From contig PDHQ01000089.1 of NCBI GenBank assembly GCA_003339415.1, positions 61,543-125,542 on the forward strand: a DNA stretch of 64,000 bases, given 5' to 3'. A model generated the notes under the pieces. That model was not told the origin of the DNA. It worked only from the letters and a program-made list of their open reading frames with translations, and did no database searches. Origin of the DNA: Ophiocordyceps camponoti-saundersi (nom. inval.). Taxonomy: Eukaryota; Ascomycota; Sordariomycetes; Hypocreales; Ophiocordycipitaceae. Below are positions 37,383 to 48,763 of the stretch, piece by piece; position 1 is the stretch's first letter; each line of letters starts with the position of its first letter. The translations under genes were made by a program, and so were the position numbers.

Positions 37383-39550
37383 ATGGCGAACCAGTTCATC
37401 GGCTTGCAGATGAGCGTCGTCCTCAAGGACCCGCCGGGGTATCGTCTGATAGGCGTCGTCAGGGACGTCGAAGCCGGTTCAAGCCTCAGCTTGACGAATG
37501 GTAGCGCTTCCTTCTCTCCCCTTCTGTCTCTCTTGCCTGCCTCTACTGTATCGTTTCGTCTGACAAACTGCCAGTCTACATACCCAGCACCCAGGAGCGC
37601 ATGCCGAAGCTGACCATCACGGCATCCAACATCTCAGACCTCTCCGAGGTGACCCGCGACCGACCCAGTCCCGCCGCGCCGCCACCGACCTTTGTCGATC
37701 CCGCCATCCTGAGCGTCGGCAGACGGCCGGCTTCCAACACGCCGTCATCTCATCCGGAGCGGCCAAAGGCAGAAAGAGAAGCCCCGGCCGAAGACAGGCG
37801 ACCGGAGCAAGATTTGTTGGACTCGATCAAGGGACCGCCGCGAGAAAGCAGCAGCAGAAATGCGCGAGCCACGCCCGTGCAGAAGAAGAAGGCTCGGGTC
37901 CGAAACGTCAAGGAAGCCAAGGTCGATGATGGCTCGCCCGTGCCGATTGTGCAAAACTCGCACGGAAAGGGCTGGCGGCAGACGCCCATACTGGAAAACA
38001 CCTCCTTTCAGCCCTTCCACTCCCTCAAGCGCCAACCGAGGGGCGGCAAGGATAACGGCTGGGCATCCGAGGACGTGACGGAGGAGATGGGCGAGTTCGA
38101 CTTTGCTAACAACCTGGCCAAATTCGACAAGCGGACCATCTTTGACCAGATGCGAAAGGAGGATCAGACCGATGACGCCGATCGGCTGGTCTCGCACAAC
38201 CGGCGAGTGGCGAAGCCCGGGACTGCGGGAGGCAAGAATCTGCACTACTCGGAGAACGTTCTGGACATGCCGCCGAGTACGGCCGTACCGAATGCTGATT
38301 TCTGGAATAGCGAGGCCGACGTCGGCGTCAAGGACGATGCCAGACTGAGCGGGAGGGAGACGAAGAACGGTCATGGCGGTGGTGCTGGCGGCGGCGGCGG
38401 CGGCGGCGGCGGCGGTATCGGCGGGCGAAGGGTTCCTGAGAAGAAGACGGGGCCTTCTCGGCGATCTCAGTCCCGCAAGGCTCCGGGCGGCGGCGGCGGC
38501 GGCATAAGTGGCGGACATCCGCTCAGTCGCGTCAACTCGACCGTAAGAGACATCACCCCTTTTCCCCGAAAGAAGCGACGAGGAGGGAAGACAAAAACTG
38601 ACAGCCGAGGACAGCAGCAAGCGCAGCAGCCGCAGCCGGGTCTGTATTTGGTGCCTTCGAACCGGCGTCTGGAAGCGATATCGACGCTCCAGATGCTCAA
38701 TCTCGAAAACATCGCCGCCAACGAGCTCGGCTTTACCGAGGCCCTCATGGCGGAGAACGCGGGTCGAGGCATAGCAGAGGTGGCGGTGACGGCGCTCGAC
38801 GACCCGGCCATCAAGGTCCGGTTCGAGCTCGCGTCCAGCAGCAGCGGTTCCTCGACCATTGTCGTCCTAGCCGGCAACAACAAGTCGGGGATCCGAGCGC
38901 TGGCCGCGGGCCGTCACCTGCGCAACAAGAACATGGACGTCATCGTCTGCCTGGTGGGGATCGAGCGCGAGCGCGACCTCCTCGAAGACGTGCGGCGACA
39001 GATTCAGCTCTACCGCAGCTTCGGGGGCAAAGTGGTGGGTAAGAACGACCTGTTCCAACACCTGCGCGAACCGTCGGGCGCGCCGGTGACGGTGTCCCTC
39101 ATCGTCGACGCCCTACTCGGCCTGACCATGTCGTTCGAGGAGCTCCGGATCGGAGACCAGGCTACGGTGTACGAGTTGATGGAATGGGCCAACCGGAACG
39201 AAGCCTTCGTCCTCGCCGTCGACGTCCCCACCGGCATCGACCCTTCGACCGGAGCGGTGGCCGTCATAGACGGAAGTCGGCTCTACGTGAAGCCGAGGTA
39301 TGTCGTCGCCGTGGGGGCGCCCAAGAGAGGCCTCCTCGAGGCCCTGGCCCCCTTTTCCCTTCAGCAGCCAGCCTTGGACGGGGACGGGCACGACGAGGAT
39401 CAGTGGCGTCTGTTCGTCGCTGATATGGGTCTCGGTAGCGCCGTGTGGAGAAAGGCTGGGGCTAAGGTGCGGAGGGGGATTGATTTTGATGGGAGGTGGG
39501 TTTTGGAGATGCGTTATAGTGGTGGTGATGATGAGGTTGGGGATGAGTGA
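37383..39550 (+). CDS. EDC3: enhancer of mRNA decapping 3 (two exons)
   Basis: Cytoplasmic P-body scaffold that activates the DCP1-DCP2 decapping enzyme. Exons 37383-37500 and 37575-39550 join across a 74-bp intron (GTAGCG to CCAG), giving 697 residues. Residues 1 to about 65 form the divergent LSm domain (GLQMSVVLKDPPGYRLIGVVRDV, then the exon 2 strand beginning YIPSTQ). A disordered stretch leads to the FDF region near residue 213 (GEFDFANNLAKFDKRTIF). Gly-rich and basic linkers follow, including poly-Gly runs encoded by GGC repeats. The C-terminal YjeF-N (Rossmann) domain spans about 406-660, with LMAENAGRGIAE, VVLAGNNKSG and ALDVPTGID-like DVPTGIDPSTG. Domain order LSm-FDF-YjeF-N is diagnostic. 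The ATG at 37383 is the only one in frame before the LSm fold. Confidence 0.93.
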
Positions 39551-40191
39551 AGCCTTTTCCACACCCCCCCCCCCCTTTTTTTTCGTCACCCCCTTCTTTT
39601 TTTCTGGGTTCTTCTTTTTCCATCTCGTTTTTTCTTCCTTACTTTATTTTCACTTTTTATTTCCTGATGATGGAAATAGAGGTGATGAGCAAGTGCTCAG
39701 GGAAACAGATGTTGTCATTTCTTTTCCTTTTTTTCTCGTTGAAAACTAGCAGTTTATACCCTCTTCTCCCTTTCTACAGCTCCCCCCCTTTTTTTTCACT
39801 ATCATAACTAACCGTCAACTAACACTTACACACACACTTACTACTACTACCAGCTATTACTATTGCAAGATATGACACATACGCGATGCTTTCACTTCCT
39901 CAATAACACGTATACACACACACACACTTACTACTACTACCAGCCATTACTGCTGCAAGATATGACACATACGCGATGCACATGAAGAGAGTTCTTTGTA
40001 CGATTTCAAGAAGCGAATAACAGAAGCTGTGGGTAAGACGCTTTTTATTATAGATATTGATTCATTCGAGAGAAACGACTCGGAAATTGAGATGAAGCTA
40101 GTCGTGTTTTTGTGGCCTCAACGCCGGTGACCTCAACGCCTCGCGTCCGTGATTGGCGATATGATGGCTATCAGGGGCAATTTTAGTGGGA
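39551..40191. other. convergent intergenic region EDC3 / monooxygenase
   Basis: This 641-bp spacer lies between two convergent genes and therefore holds both 3' UTRs. Its first half is T- and C-rich with homopolymers; its second half contains the direct duplication described separately. No gene is supported. Confidence 0.4.
39831..39979. repeat. direct duplication, 59-bp copies spaced 90 bp apart
   Basis: The segment 39831-39889 recurs at 39921-39979 with three differences, all transitions. Both copies begin in a CA-rich tract (CACACACTTACTACTACTAC) and end ACATACGCGATGC. The 31 bp between them are also CA-rich. It lies in the shared 3' UTR region of two convergent genes, so a replication or slippage duplication seeded by the CA tract is a simple explanation. 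Confidence 0.8.
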
Positions 40192-41777
40192 TCAGCAGGC
40201 TGCCGCTGCGGCTCGAAAGATGTCTTCGACGACGTCGGATCCCCATACACTATCCTGCCAGCGGCGATCAAGCCACAAGTCTGGATTGGGCGGCGGATCA
40301 TCGTGATCGGCAGAAGCAGCTAGGGCGCAACGGATAGCTTCATCTCGAAGAACCTGATCTTTCCCATCCGGTAGGTGAAGACCTTCGCGCTGTCGGGCAG
40401 AAGCGTTCTGCACGTTTTCAGATTGCGGCTTGCGTACGCGCTGGTAGAGGTCGAGAGCGGCGTCCAGGTCCGGGGTGCAGGCGAAGGCGGCGACGATGGC
40501 TCCTGCGTCCTCGATGGCGCAAGCTGCGCCCTGGGCCGTGTAGGGAAGCATGGGATGACAGGCGTCGCCTACGAGGGCGATCCGACCGCGGTACCAGCGG
40601 GGGAGGGGAGGGTGGGTGTGGAGGAGCCATTCCGTCACTTGGCCTTCGGGGGCGCAGGAGACGAGGTCGCGGACTGAACGGGACCAGGTGCGGCAGAAGT
40701 TGACGACGGCAGACTTTGGACGGCGGACTTGACCGTTTGGAGAGGGAGAGAGGGAGGGGGATAAGGATGATGGGGATGGGGATGGGGAGGATGATGAGGT
40801 CGGAAAGGGGGGGGATAATAAGGAGGAGGTCGGAGAGGAAGAGGATGATGACGATGGTGGTGGTATTGATGATAAGGTGGGGGATGATGAAGGGGATGAT
40901 GAAGAAGAAGAGTCGTGAACGGGATGGAGGATGACGACGTTGAACAGCGCGTGGTGACGGACGGGATAGCCCATGATATGACCGCGAGGACCGATCCAGC
41001 GAATCGTATCACCGCCGTCTACAAGAGGGCCAAGCGTCTCATGGCCGGCGATCCGTTCTCTCGGAATGAGCAGACGATAAGCCGCGTCCCCGGTAGGCAC
41101 GAGACCGACATCCCGGCCGACAACATGCGAGCGGACAACGGACCGGACGCCATCGGCGCCGAGAACGACATCGGCCTCGTGCCATTCTCCGTCGGCGGTC
41201 TGGACGCGGGGCGGCGGACCGGACTGTACGGCGACGACGCGCCGGCCCGTCAGGACGCGGCATCCGGCTTTGCGGGCGGCTTGCAGGAGGATGCGGTGGA
41301 GGTCGCTTCGGTGGATGACTAGGGCTGGTGTGCCGTAGCGGTGAAGGGCGTTGGGCATTATAGGGGCTAAGCCCAGTTCTTTATCGTCTGCGTAACGCCT
41401 TGTATCTTACGTATGAGATTCGTGAAAAGCAAATATGGTGATGAAAGATGGATCTCTAAGGGGAAGGAAGAAGTAGGTTTCTATTACCGTATAGAGATTC
41501 GTTCCAAGACGTCCGCGTCTTTCATCACCTCTTCCAGAACGCCGAGTCGGGCTAGGATGCGGGTCGCGTTGGGAGCGACTTGGATGCCGGCGCCGGCTTC
41601 TTCCAGGGTAGAAGCCTGCTCTAGGACAGTGACTTCCTGACCGGTTAGGCCGAGGCCGAGACCGGTGGCGAGACCCGAGATGCCGGCGCCGGCTATGACG
41701 AAGCGGCGATTAGCCTTTGACGAATCCGTTTCGGACTTGGTTGACGGGGAGAACTTGGGAAGTGAGGAGGGATGCAT
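40192..41777 (-). CDS. FAD-dependent monooxygenase, salicylate-hydroxylase type (two exons)
   Basis: Class A flavoprotein aromatic hydroxylase; the substrate cannot be told from sequence. Exon 1 (41777-41488) and exon 2 (41398-40192) join across an 89-bp intron, total 498 residues. The dinucleotide fold has GAGISG (residues 30-35) followed by the ribose-binding VTVLEQ; the DG motif is LGADGVRSVVR (about 176-186) and the GD motif is ALVGDACHPMLPYTAQGA (about 375). The intron acceptor must be AAG (41399), because only that restores the frame RRYADDKELG expected between the exons. A stretch of about 60 residues made almost only of Ser and Pro (residues ~260-319, bases 40732-40911) interrupts the fold between ILHPVHD and the return strand beginning VRRPKSAVVNF. 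The gene has no cluster partners and ends 744 bp from the retroelement island. Confidence 0.85.
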
Positions 41778-42521
41778 GGTGAGAATGAATGATGGTTAGT
41801 TGGTGAGGATGAGGTGCTGGACATGATGGCGGTTTGAGAGGGGGGTTTTCTTCTATGTGGTTTTTTTTCTCTCTTCTTGGTCGACTGCTGTTTCTCTGCT
41901 TGCGCTCTGCTGACGTGAGAGGCAGAATGGGATGTTGCTCTTCAGGGGTTGGCACTAGGATGTAGGATGGCATGCTGGGGGGGGCGTAGCCGAGATGGCT
42001 GGCGGTTCGGGATCGGAGGCGGACGTGTCGGAGCCGATTGTTTCAAGGGCCGAGGAGGGGGAACGATGACGAGACATGATTACATACCTATTTTTGGAAT
42101 GGGGTTTGACATTATGTATGTACTTGGGTGTCCGTTTAGGTGTAATCGTCCATATAATACATGCATATAAACCTACATCATAGATGAGAGTAAACAGAAT
42201 AGAAAGAGAAGATGACTGACTTGGCGGCCCATCTCCTCCTCTGCTGTCGTCTTCTCTATCCGGTATCTCTCCTTCGGGGGGGCGTAGTAGTCGAAGAGGA
42301 GAAAGGCGGGGGAGGGAGGGCGTACATAGTTTCTTTCCTATAATTCGTACTGTACGTCAGCACTCTAGCTTCTAAGCGGGGAGGCGAAAGAGGTCGGACA
42401 CTGTGCGCGTGACACCTGCTACTGTGTCCGCTACACGCCACCCCTTAACTGCCGCCCTAAGGGATAATAATAAGCTTCGCCAAGGCGTGCTGCGGAGAAG
42501 AGCTTAATTTTTCTTTCCTCC
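41778..42521. other. promoter of the monooxygenase and boundary of the RIP island
   Basis: No gene is seen in these 744 bp. The right part of the FAD-monooxygenase promoter lies here. Base composition changes sharply at about 42440-42530, from ordinary sequence with normal CA and TG frequencies to AT-rich sequence in which CA and TG dinucleotides are rare. Confidence 0.4.
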
Positions 42522-42828
42522 TGCCCCTTATTAAGGGACTAGTTAAAGAGGTGCTTATTTGCTAAGCTATATATAATAATAATTACGTATAACGAGCTTC
42601 TAAGGAAGCCGCACTCTAGCGTGCTAAATAGCTATATATACTGCTCTTTCCTTTAGAGCCTATTTACCTCCCCGTTTAACTATCCTTTCTATTCTATTCC
42701 TTCTAATCCTTCCGCTATAGGCCTCTAAGCTAGATAGCGGTAGCCTTATCGTTTAATCGCGAGGCTAATTTATAAGTTTAATATTTAAGTTAATAACCCG
42801 AATATAATATAAAGGCTAAACCTTAATA
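42522..42828 (-). repeat. 3' LTR of the old element
   Basis: About 307 bp matching 56347-56652 over its whole length, for example GCTAAATAGCTATATATACT and GATAGCGGTAGCCTTATCG shared exactly. Differences are C/T or G/A. This copy retains more G and C than the other at several sites. It is the 3' LTR because the internal pol reads leftward. Confidence 0.8.
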
Positions 42829-45800
42829 TAAGGTCCCTCTCTTTACCTATAAGTATAGGATTTATTATATAATATATAGTAAAGTTAGGTAAAAAAATTT
42901 TCCGCTAAGTTACCTAATCTACCTTACTTTTCTATAGCTTTTATAATACCTACTTATTAAATCTTTTATTTTTTCCCTTCTTCTTTTTATAGCCTTATCG
43001 TTATTATTATTAATATTACTATTATTATTATTATTAGTAAGGGAATCCGCTACTTATTTTATAAGTTTAATTATATTAATATTTTCTTACTTATAGGGAT
43101 ATCTTAGCTTAGTAAATATAATAGTTATCTTTAAAACCTCGCCGCCGCCGCCTCCTCCGTTATTAATTTTACTACTACTATTACTATTAATATTATTACT
43201 AATAATAATAATAATAATAGCGATAACGATAGCGATAATAATAGCGATAACGATATCGTAAGCGATAATAAGGGCCTTAATTTAAAAGAGGATTTCTTAA
43301 TTTTTAATATTTAGTTTAAAAAGCGTTATAGCTATAAGCTAACTTAAGGGGGTTATTATCGCTTTAAGCCTTCTCCTCCTCTTTTTTCTTTTTTTTCTAT
43401 TTCTCCTCCTTCTCTATCTTCTAATATAAATTTTTTCCTCCTCTTACCTAATAGCTTACTATATAGGACTTATCGATCTTATATCTAAAAAAGTAATTTA
43501 CTTATTATAAAAAAACGCGCTATTAATATTATTAGGTATTTCTTAAGTTATTATATAGAGAAGCTTTTAGCTTAAGGCCCCTTACTAGCTTTCCCCTTCT
43601 CCTCCTCCTCTTTTTATTATAATAAGTCCTTATCCTATATCTAAAAAGGCGATTTATCTATAATAGGCGTTCGCTAATATTAGGTTTTTCGTAGCTTATT
43701 TTACGGAAGAAGTTTTAAGCTAAGACTCCTACCCCCGCCCTCGCCCCCGCTCCCTCTTCTCCTCCTACCTTTACCGCTAACCCTATTAACGAAGAAAATA
43801 ATAATAAGAATAAAAATAAAAATAAGAATAGTTATAATAAAAAGGCCTTTCGAAAGCCTTTATACCTTTATTATATAAAATAAAATTATAAGTATTATAA
43901 TTAAGCTATAATATTAAAGCGTATAAAGAAATAGAAACTTTATATATTTTATATAAAATATATACCTTTATATTAAATTTATACGCTTACTTTTTAGCTT
44001 TTAGTTTTAGCTTATATAGCGTAATATATTATTATTAAAACTAAGCCGCTACTTAAGGTAATAATAAGAGTAGATAATATTCTTCGGGCGTCGATTATTA
44101 TTACTTAGGCCTTAATAATATTAGCTAAGCTTAAGCTTATATATAGTAATACTCTTTTTATTATATAGTTAGTTTCCCTAATTTTATAATATTAAATATA
44201 GAAAGCTAATTTCCTTTTTTAAGGAGTATATTAATACTATCCTTAATATCGCCCCCCCTTATAAGCTTTTAGGCTCCGGGGGGTTAGCTAATATTTTAAT
44301 ATTAAAGGAAAAAGTTATTATTCTAAAGCGTAATACTATTATTACCGCCGCCGCTATACTTATTACTACCGCTACTAAACTAATAACCCTAACGCTATTA
44401 CGCTGCTATTATTACTTAGCTAAGGAGTTATTATTTATAAAGAAGTAGCGCTACTAAATATTATAAGGGGGGGGGGGGGGGTATATTTTCCGCGCCCGTT
44501 AATACGCTTTTTAATATAATCCCGCTACTAGCTATTTTACTATATATTTCCTAATAACTTATCTATTATTATATATAGCTAGTTTATATAAAGCCTTAAA
44601 GTAATTAAGAGCGGCGGTATTTTTAAATTTTACTAAAAGTTTCTATATTAGGTCTTAATAACCTTTTTATTTAATAAAGACCTCCTATCTCCTACCTCTA
44701 TTTACTTTCTTCTATTTAGCTAAGATAATTTTTTTAATTTCCTATTTTTCCTCCCTATCGATTAGTATCGTAAGAGGCTATAAATTAGTAACTTCTTATT
44801 TAGGTAAAAGGTTTAAAGCTACCCTCTTAAGTAAATCTATATTAAAGTAATTATAAGCTTCTATTAGTAATTTTATAAATTTAATAAGGGAAGGGTTAAT
44901 AACTTATATTACCGTAAACTTAGCGTTTTTCTAATTAAGCTTCTTTTTAAGCTTTACGCTAGGGAAATTATATAGATTAAGCTAAACTTTATCGCTAACT
45001 TTAAAACGCTTAGCCGCTTATCGATTCTTATTAGCTTAAAACTCTTAAGTTTATAAAAATAAAATATTAGCAGCTTAATATAAGTTTATTACTTATTATA
45101 ATTATCTTATAAATTCCTTAGCCTAGCTTTTAGGATTCCTTATTAATAATTACGGAGTATCCGGGTTTAATAATACTATTATTAAAGCTTAAAACTTATA
45201 AGTTACGAAGAATAGCGTTATTCTTATAGTTAAGTAAATTTTACTATTTAATATAAGCTAAGCTATAGGAAGCTATTTATCTTAGTTATTTTAATTATAA
45301 AAAATTACCGCTTAGAGGTAAGCTTATATATTTTAATTAACCTTTTTATATCTTTTATTAGTTTATAGATAGTAAGCTATATTAAATATTTAATTAATCT
45401 TATAAAGTTAGTAAAAATAGCTCTAAAATTCGCTTATTTAATTAGTTCCTTTATTACTTATAATAGTGCTTAGCTATTAGTAAAATTATATAAAATATTA
45501 AAGAAACCGCTCTATATAAAGCGGAGCGTTTATTAAGGGTATCGGCTTAAGTAAGATCTTTTTACTAAGGTAGTTTTTAATTACTTATAAGTGCCTATTT
45601 CCGCGTTCTATAAGCGGGAAATCCGTTATAAAATTTATTTATATATATTAGTAAAATTAATCTAAAATAGGTAATAACTTAAAAAGAGTAGCCCGATATT
45701 ATTTTTAAGCTTTAGTTTTACTATAAGTATTATAATTCCTAAGGAATTAATAAATATATTATTATTAAAATAGCTAGAAGAAATCGTAAATTATAAAAGC

Positions 45801-46749
45801 TACTATACCTTCCTTTCTAAGGTAACTAACTAAAGCTAAGTTATAAATTATTTAAATAAAACGATTTTATAATATATTAAGCGGGGAGGCTAATATTTTC
45901 TTAGAGTTTTCTATTATAGTAACCGGGGCTCCTAGGACTTAAAGCTTATTATAGAAATATAGTCTTTTTTTAATATTAATATAGTAATCCGTAATTTAGA
46001 CTTTAAGTTATAGCTTTAAAAATAATAAGTAGTTTTCTCTTATTATAGCTTAGTATACTTCTTAGAAGACTAAGTTTTATAATACTATCCTATTCTAAAA
46101 TTCCTAAAGCTTATTATTAGAGAAAACTTAAGTTTTTAGTAAATTATTATTTCGTAGATTTATAGCGTTTTCCGTAGCTATATTTATATTTTATTATCTA
46201 TCTTCGCTTTCCTCCTTTTCTAAGATATTAGTAAGGTCCCTAAAAATATTAATTACTATCGCTTATAAGTAGAATTATAAGGCTTCTTCGGGAATTATTT
46301 ATATAAAGCGGGCGTCCTCCTCCTTCGTAATTAAAGGTTTATCCTAATTTTTACGGGAAAGGGCGTCTAGGACCGCGGCTTATTTACTAAGTCGATAATA
46401 AATCTTAAAATTAAATTATAATAAGTACTTAGCCTAATAAGCTTATTATTCTAAGAGGTGCCGGTAAGTTATAAAATATTTTAAGTTTTTATAATTAATA
46501 ATAATATTAAAGCTATTATAATTATATAGTTTAGTATACTACTATTTTAAGTATTTAATAATCGCTAATATCTCTTTATTATATATTAAATAGTTATATT
46601 TAGCCGCGTTTATTTTTATAGAAAAGAACGCTATTAGTTATTTTTATCTTTCTTATTCTTAATAAAAATAACCTTTTATAATATAAGCGCTAATATCTAC
46701 CTCTAAAAACGTAAGGTTCCTAAAGTTTTATTTTACTAATAAAGGGGCT

Positions 46750-47191
46750 CTTATAAATAAATTCTTAACTTCCTAGAAAGCTTATTCCTAATCTAATCCT
46801 TAGACGAATTTTACCCCTTTCTTCGTTAGATTTATTAATAGTTTTACTATTTTAGTAAAATCTATAATAAAGAGTTAGTAGAAATTAGCAAAACTTAGGA
46901 ATTTACGAAAGCCCTTAAGGGAAATTAGTATAGCTTAGTTAATAATTATCTTAATTTTTTCCGGGTTTACTTAAAGCTTAACCCTTATTAGTATTATAAA
47001 TCTTAAGTATTTTACCTTCTTAACTATAAATTCGCACTTATCTAAGTTTAGATAAAGCTTATATTTTTAGAGCTTACGGAGAACTAAGCGTATTTTGCGG
47101 AAATAGTTCTTTTTAATATTATTAAAGTAAATAATAATATCGTTAATATAAGCTAAGTAAAACTTATTAAGATATAGCTAAAAGATACTAT
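46750..47191 (-). pseudogene. reverse transcriptase of the old element, C-terminal part (RIP-mutated)
   Basis: Minus-strand continuation of the RT frame interrupted at 47191/53681. It contains YINDIIIY (about 47150-47127) where YxDD is expected, followed by KYKLYLNLDKCEF and a KYLGF-like strand, then the RNase H-side connection LKGFRKFLSFANFY. The first catalytic Asp of the YxDD box reads Asn (GAC to AAC, a TpG to TpA change), and TAG/TAA codons occur at Trp and Gln positions. Confidence 0.75.
47187..47191. repeat. target-site duplication, left copy
   Basis: The five bases ACTAT directly before the 5' LTR are repeated at 53676-53680 directly after the 3' LTR. Removing the element and one copy restores the RT reading frame of the old element, which confirms the insertion point. 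Confidence 0.9.
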
Positions 47192-47377
47192 TGTGAGGGA
47201 TTCGGGCTATGCCCGAATAGCTGAGTCACGTGGGGTGATTAGTTATTTCCGCGCGCGGCGCGCGCGCGGATCGCTTACCCCTATTAGGCGTCACGACCCC
47301 TTTTCTATAGTTCTTTATAGTCGTTCTAAATAATAGAGTCACCTCCTCGTAGACAGCCCGGAGGCCGAACCCTTACA
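47192..47377 (+). repeat. 5' LTR of the younger element
   Basis: 186 bp beginning TGTGAGGG and ending CCCTTACA. It contains a 19-bp hairpin sequence (47200-47218, arms ATTCGGGC/GCCCGAAT), an alternating CG tract at about 47249-47269, and at 47317-47328 the twelve bases complementary to the primer-binding site. If self-priming operates, transcription starts near 47317, giving U3 of about 125 bp and R-U5 of about 61 bp. Confidence 0.93.
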
Positions 47378-47389
47378 TAGAACGACTAT
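47378..47389 (+). other. self-priming primer-binding site
   Basis: The first twelve bases after the 5' LTR, TAGAACGACTAT, are the exact reverse complement of LTR bases 47317-47328. No tRNA-type TGG start is present. This is the arrangement of Tf1 of fission yeast, where the 5' end of the element RNA folds back onto the site next to the LTR and primes minus-strand DNA synthesis. Confidence 0.8.
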
Positions 47390-47396
47390 TATCACG

Positions 47397-48480
47397 ATAG
47401 ATAACCCTATCTCTTAAGAGGCAATCATCGCCCAGCTATAACAGCAGCAGGCGACAATTTCTAAGCTATAGGAGGTCCTGCGAGCGTAACGCGATACTAT
47501 TCACTCCTTAACATAATACCGGCAACCTTAGCCGGAGCCCTCGCCGTAGCCCCCACGCCGGAAACCTCTTCTATCTAGCTCCCCCTTCGATAGCGATAAA
47601 ACCCTTTTTCTAGCTTAGCAGGCCCTAATATCGCATAAGCTATCAGCGGATCGCGCCTTTATCGGCGACGATTATAACTAATAGGTCTTCCTTTATTAGT
47701 ATCTATCGCCTGCTATTTAGTTAAAGGTGGCCCCGTTCTTCGAGCGAGGCGAGGAATACTAGTACTAAGTCGAGACCTTCCTTAAGTATCTCGATATAAT
47801 ATTTGCCGACCCCTACCGCCGTTAGACGGCTATAACGGAGTTAGAAAAGCTCTCTTAAGGTACCTCCGAGTCGTTCTCCGATTTCCTTATTCGTTTTAAG
47901 GCAAAACTATCGCTTTCGGGGGGTACTATATAGGCAGACGAAATTAAGGTGATATATCTACGTCGCGCACTTACCCCTAAGTTACGACGCTACTATCTTA
48001 GACGCGATATTCCCCTCGATAATTACGTCTCGGCCGTGGCCCGTATCTGTTCTATTATTATCGATATCGAGTCGTTCCGGATCGAAAGTAAGGGTCGAAT
48101 ACCCTCTTCCCTTACTCCTTCCCTAGCGGCTCGGGACGTTAATATACCTATAACGGATATCCGCTAGACTAGCACGACCCCGGGGCGTTCTTCCCGCGGT
48201 TAGAGACGCGGTAGATATAGAGGGTAGCGTTTAGGACCCCGCTATTCCGCTCCCTATATTTCTGCGGAGGAATATAGTAAGCGTTAGGTCGAAGGACGTT
48301 ATCTACGTTATAGCTAGGCAGGCTACTTTACGAGGGATTATCCGGTATACCCGTCTTCGCCCTCGTCCTTATCCGTACGCTTCGTAGAAACGGGAGAGGC
48401 CGACTAGGACGCTTATTCGGATTAGGGAAAAGAATCCCCCCTGCACTAAGTCTCTTATAGGGGGAAGGCAGTCGCGTCGA
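47397..48480 (+). pseudogene. gag of the younger element, RIP-mutated
   Basis: Frame starting at an ATA (47397) that stands where an ATG is expected, directly followed by an open Gln/Ser/Pro-rich head and a capsid-like region (for example FFERGEEY and YLDIIFADPYRR). TAG codons interrupt it at Gln or Trp positions; the longest clean stretch is 47949-48167. An RG-rich basic tail precedes a zinc-knuckle remnant at 48300-48341 with the spacing C-X2-C-X4-H-X4-C in which all four ligand positions read Tyr (TAT or TAC), as produced by RIP from Cys and His codons. The 3' end is not defined. Confidence 0.75.
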
Positions 48481-48763
48481 TTTAACGGATAGTAGTTTAA
48501 AAAACTAATTTGCGGATATTGTAAGGAATATAGACGTAAGTCCTCTCCTTATCCCTATTCTCGTGAATTCTATTACCTTTATCGACGCGTAGGCAGATAG
48601 TAGCTATAACTGCTACGCTACCGTGAGCGAGTCTTAGGCATAACGTTGCTATCTCTAACGTATTCCTCTCCCTACTCCGCGTACGATCCGTACCGCGGTT
48701 TAAATCCGCCGTTAGAAGTAGGTTTACTTTAAGGACTCCTCCCTAATCCGTTATATTATCTAG

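Noticed and set aside
37745..38620. 291-codon minus-strand ORF inside EDC3
   Set aside because: Opposite-strand shadow; Ala runs are the complement of EDC3 poly-Gly codons.
48511..48560. Second zinc-knuckle-like TGC-X2-TGT in the third frame
   Set aside because: It is in neither the gag nor the pol frame and the His position is Arg by a change RIP does not make; likely coincidence.
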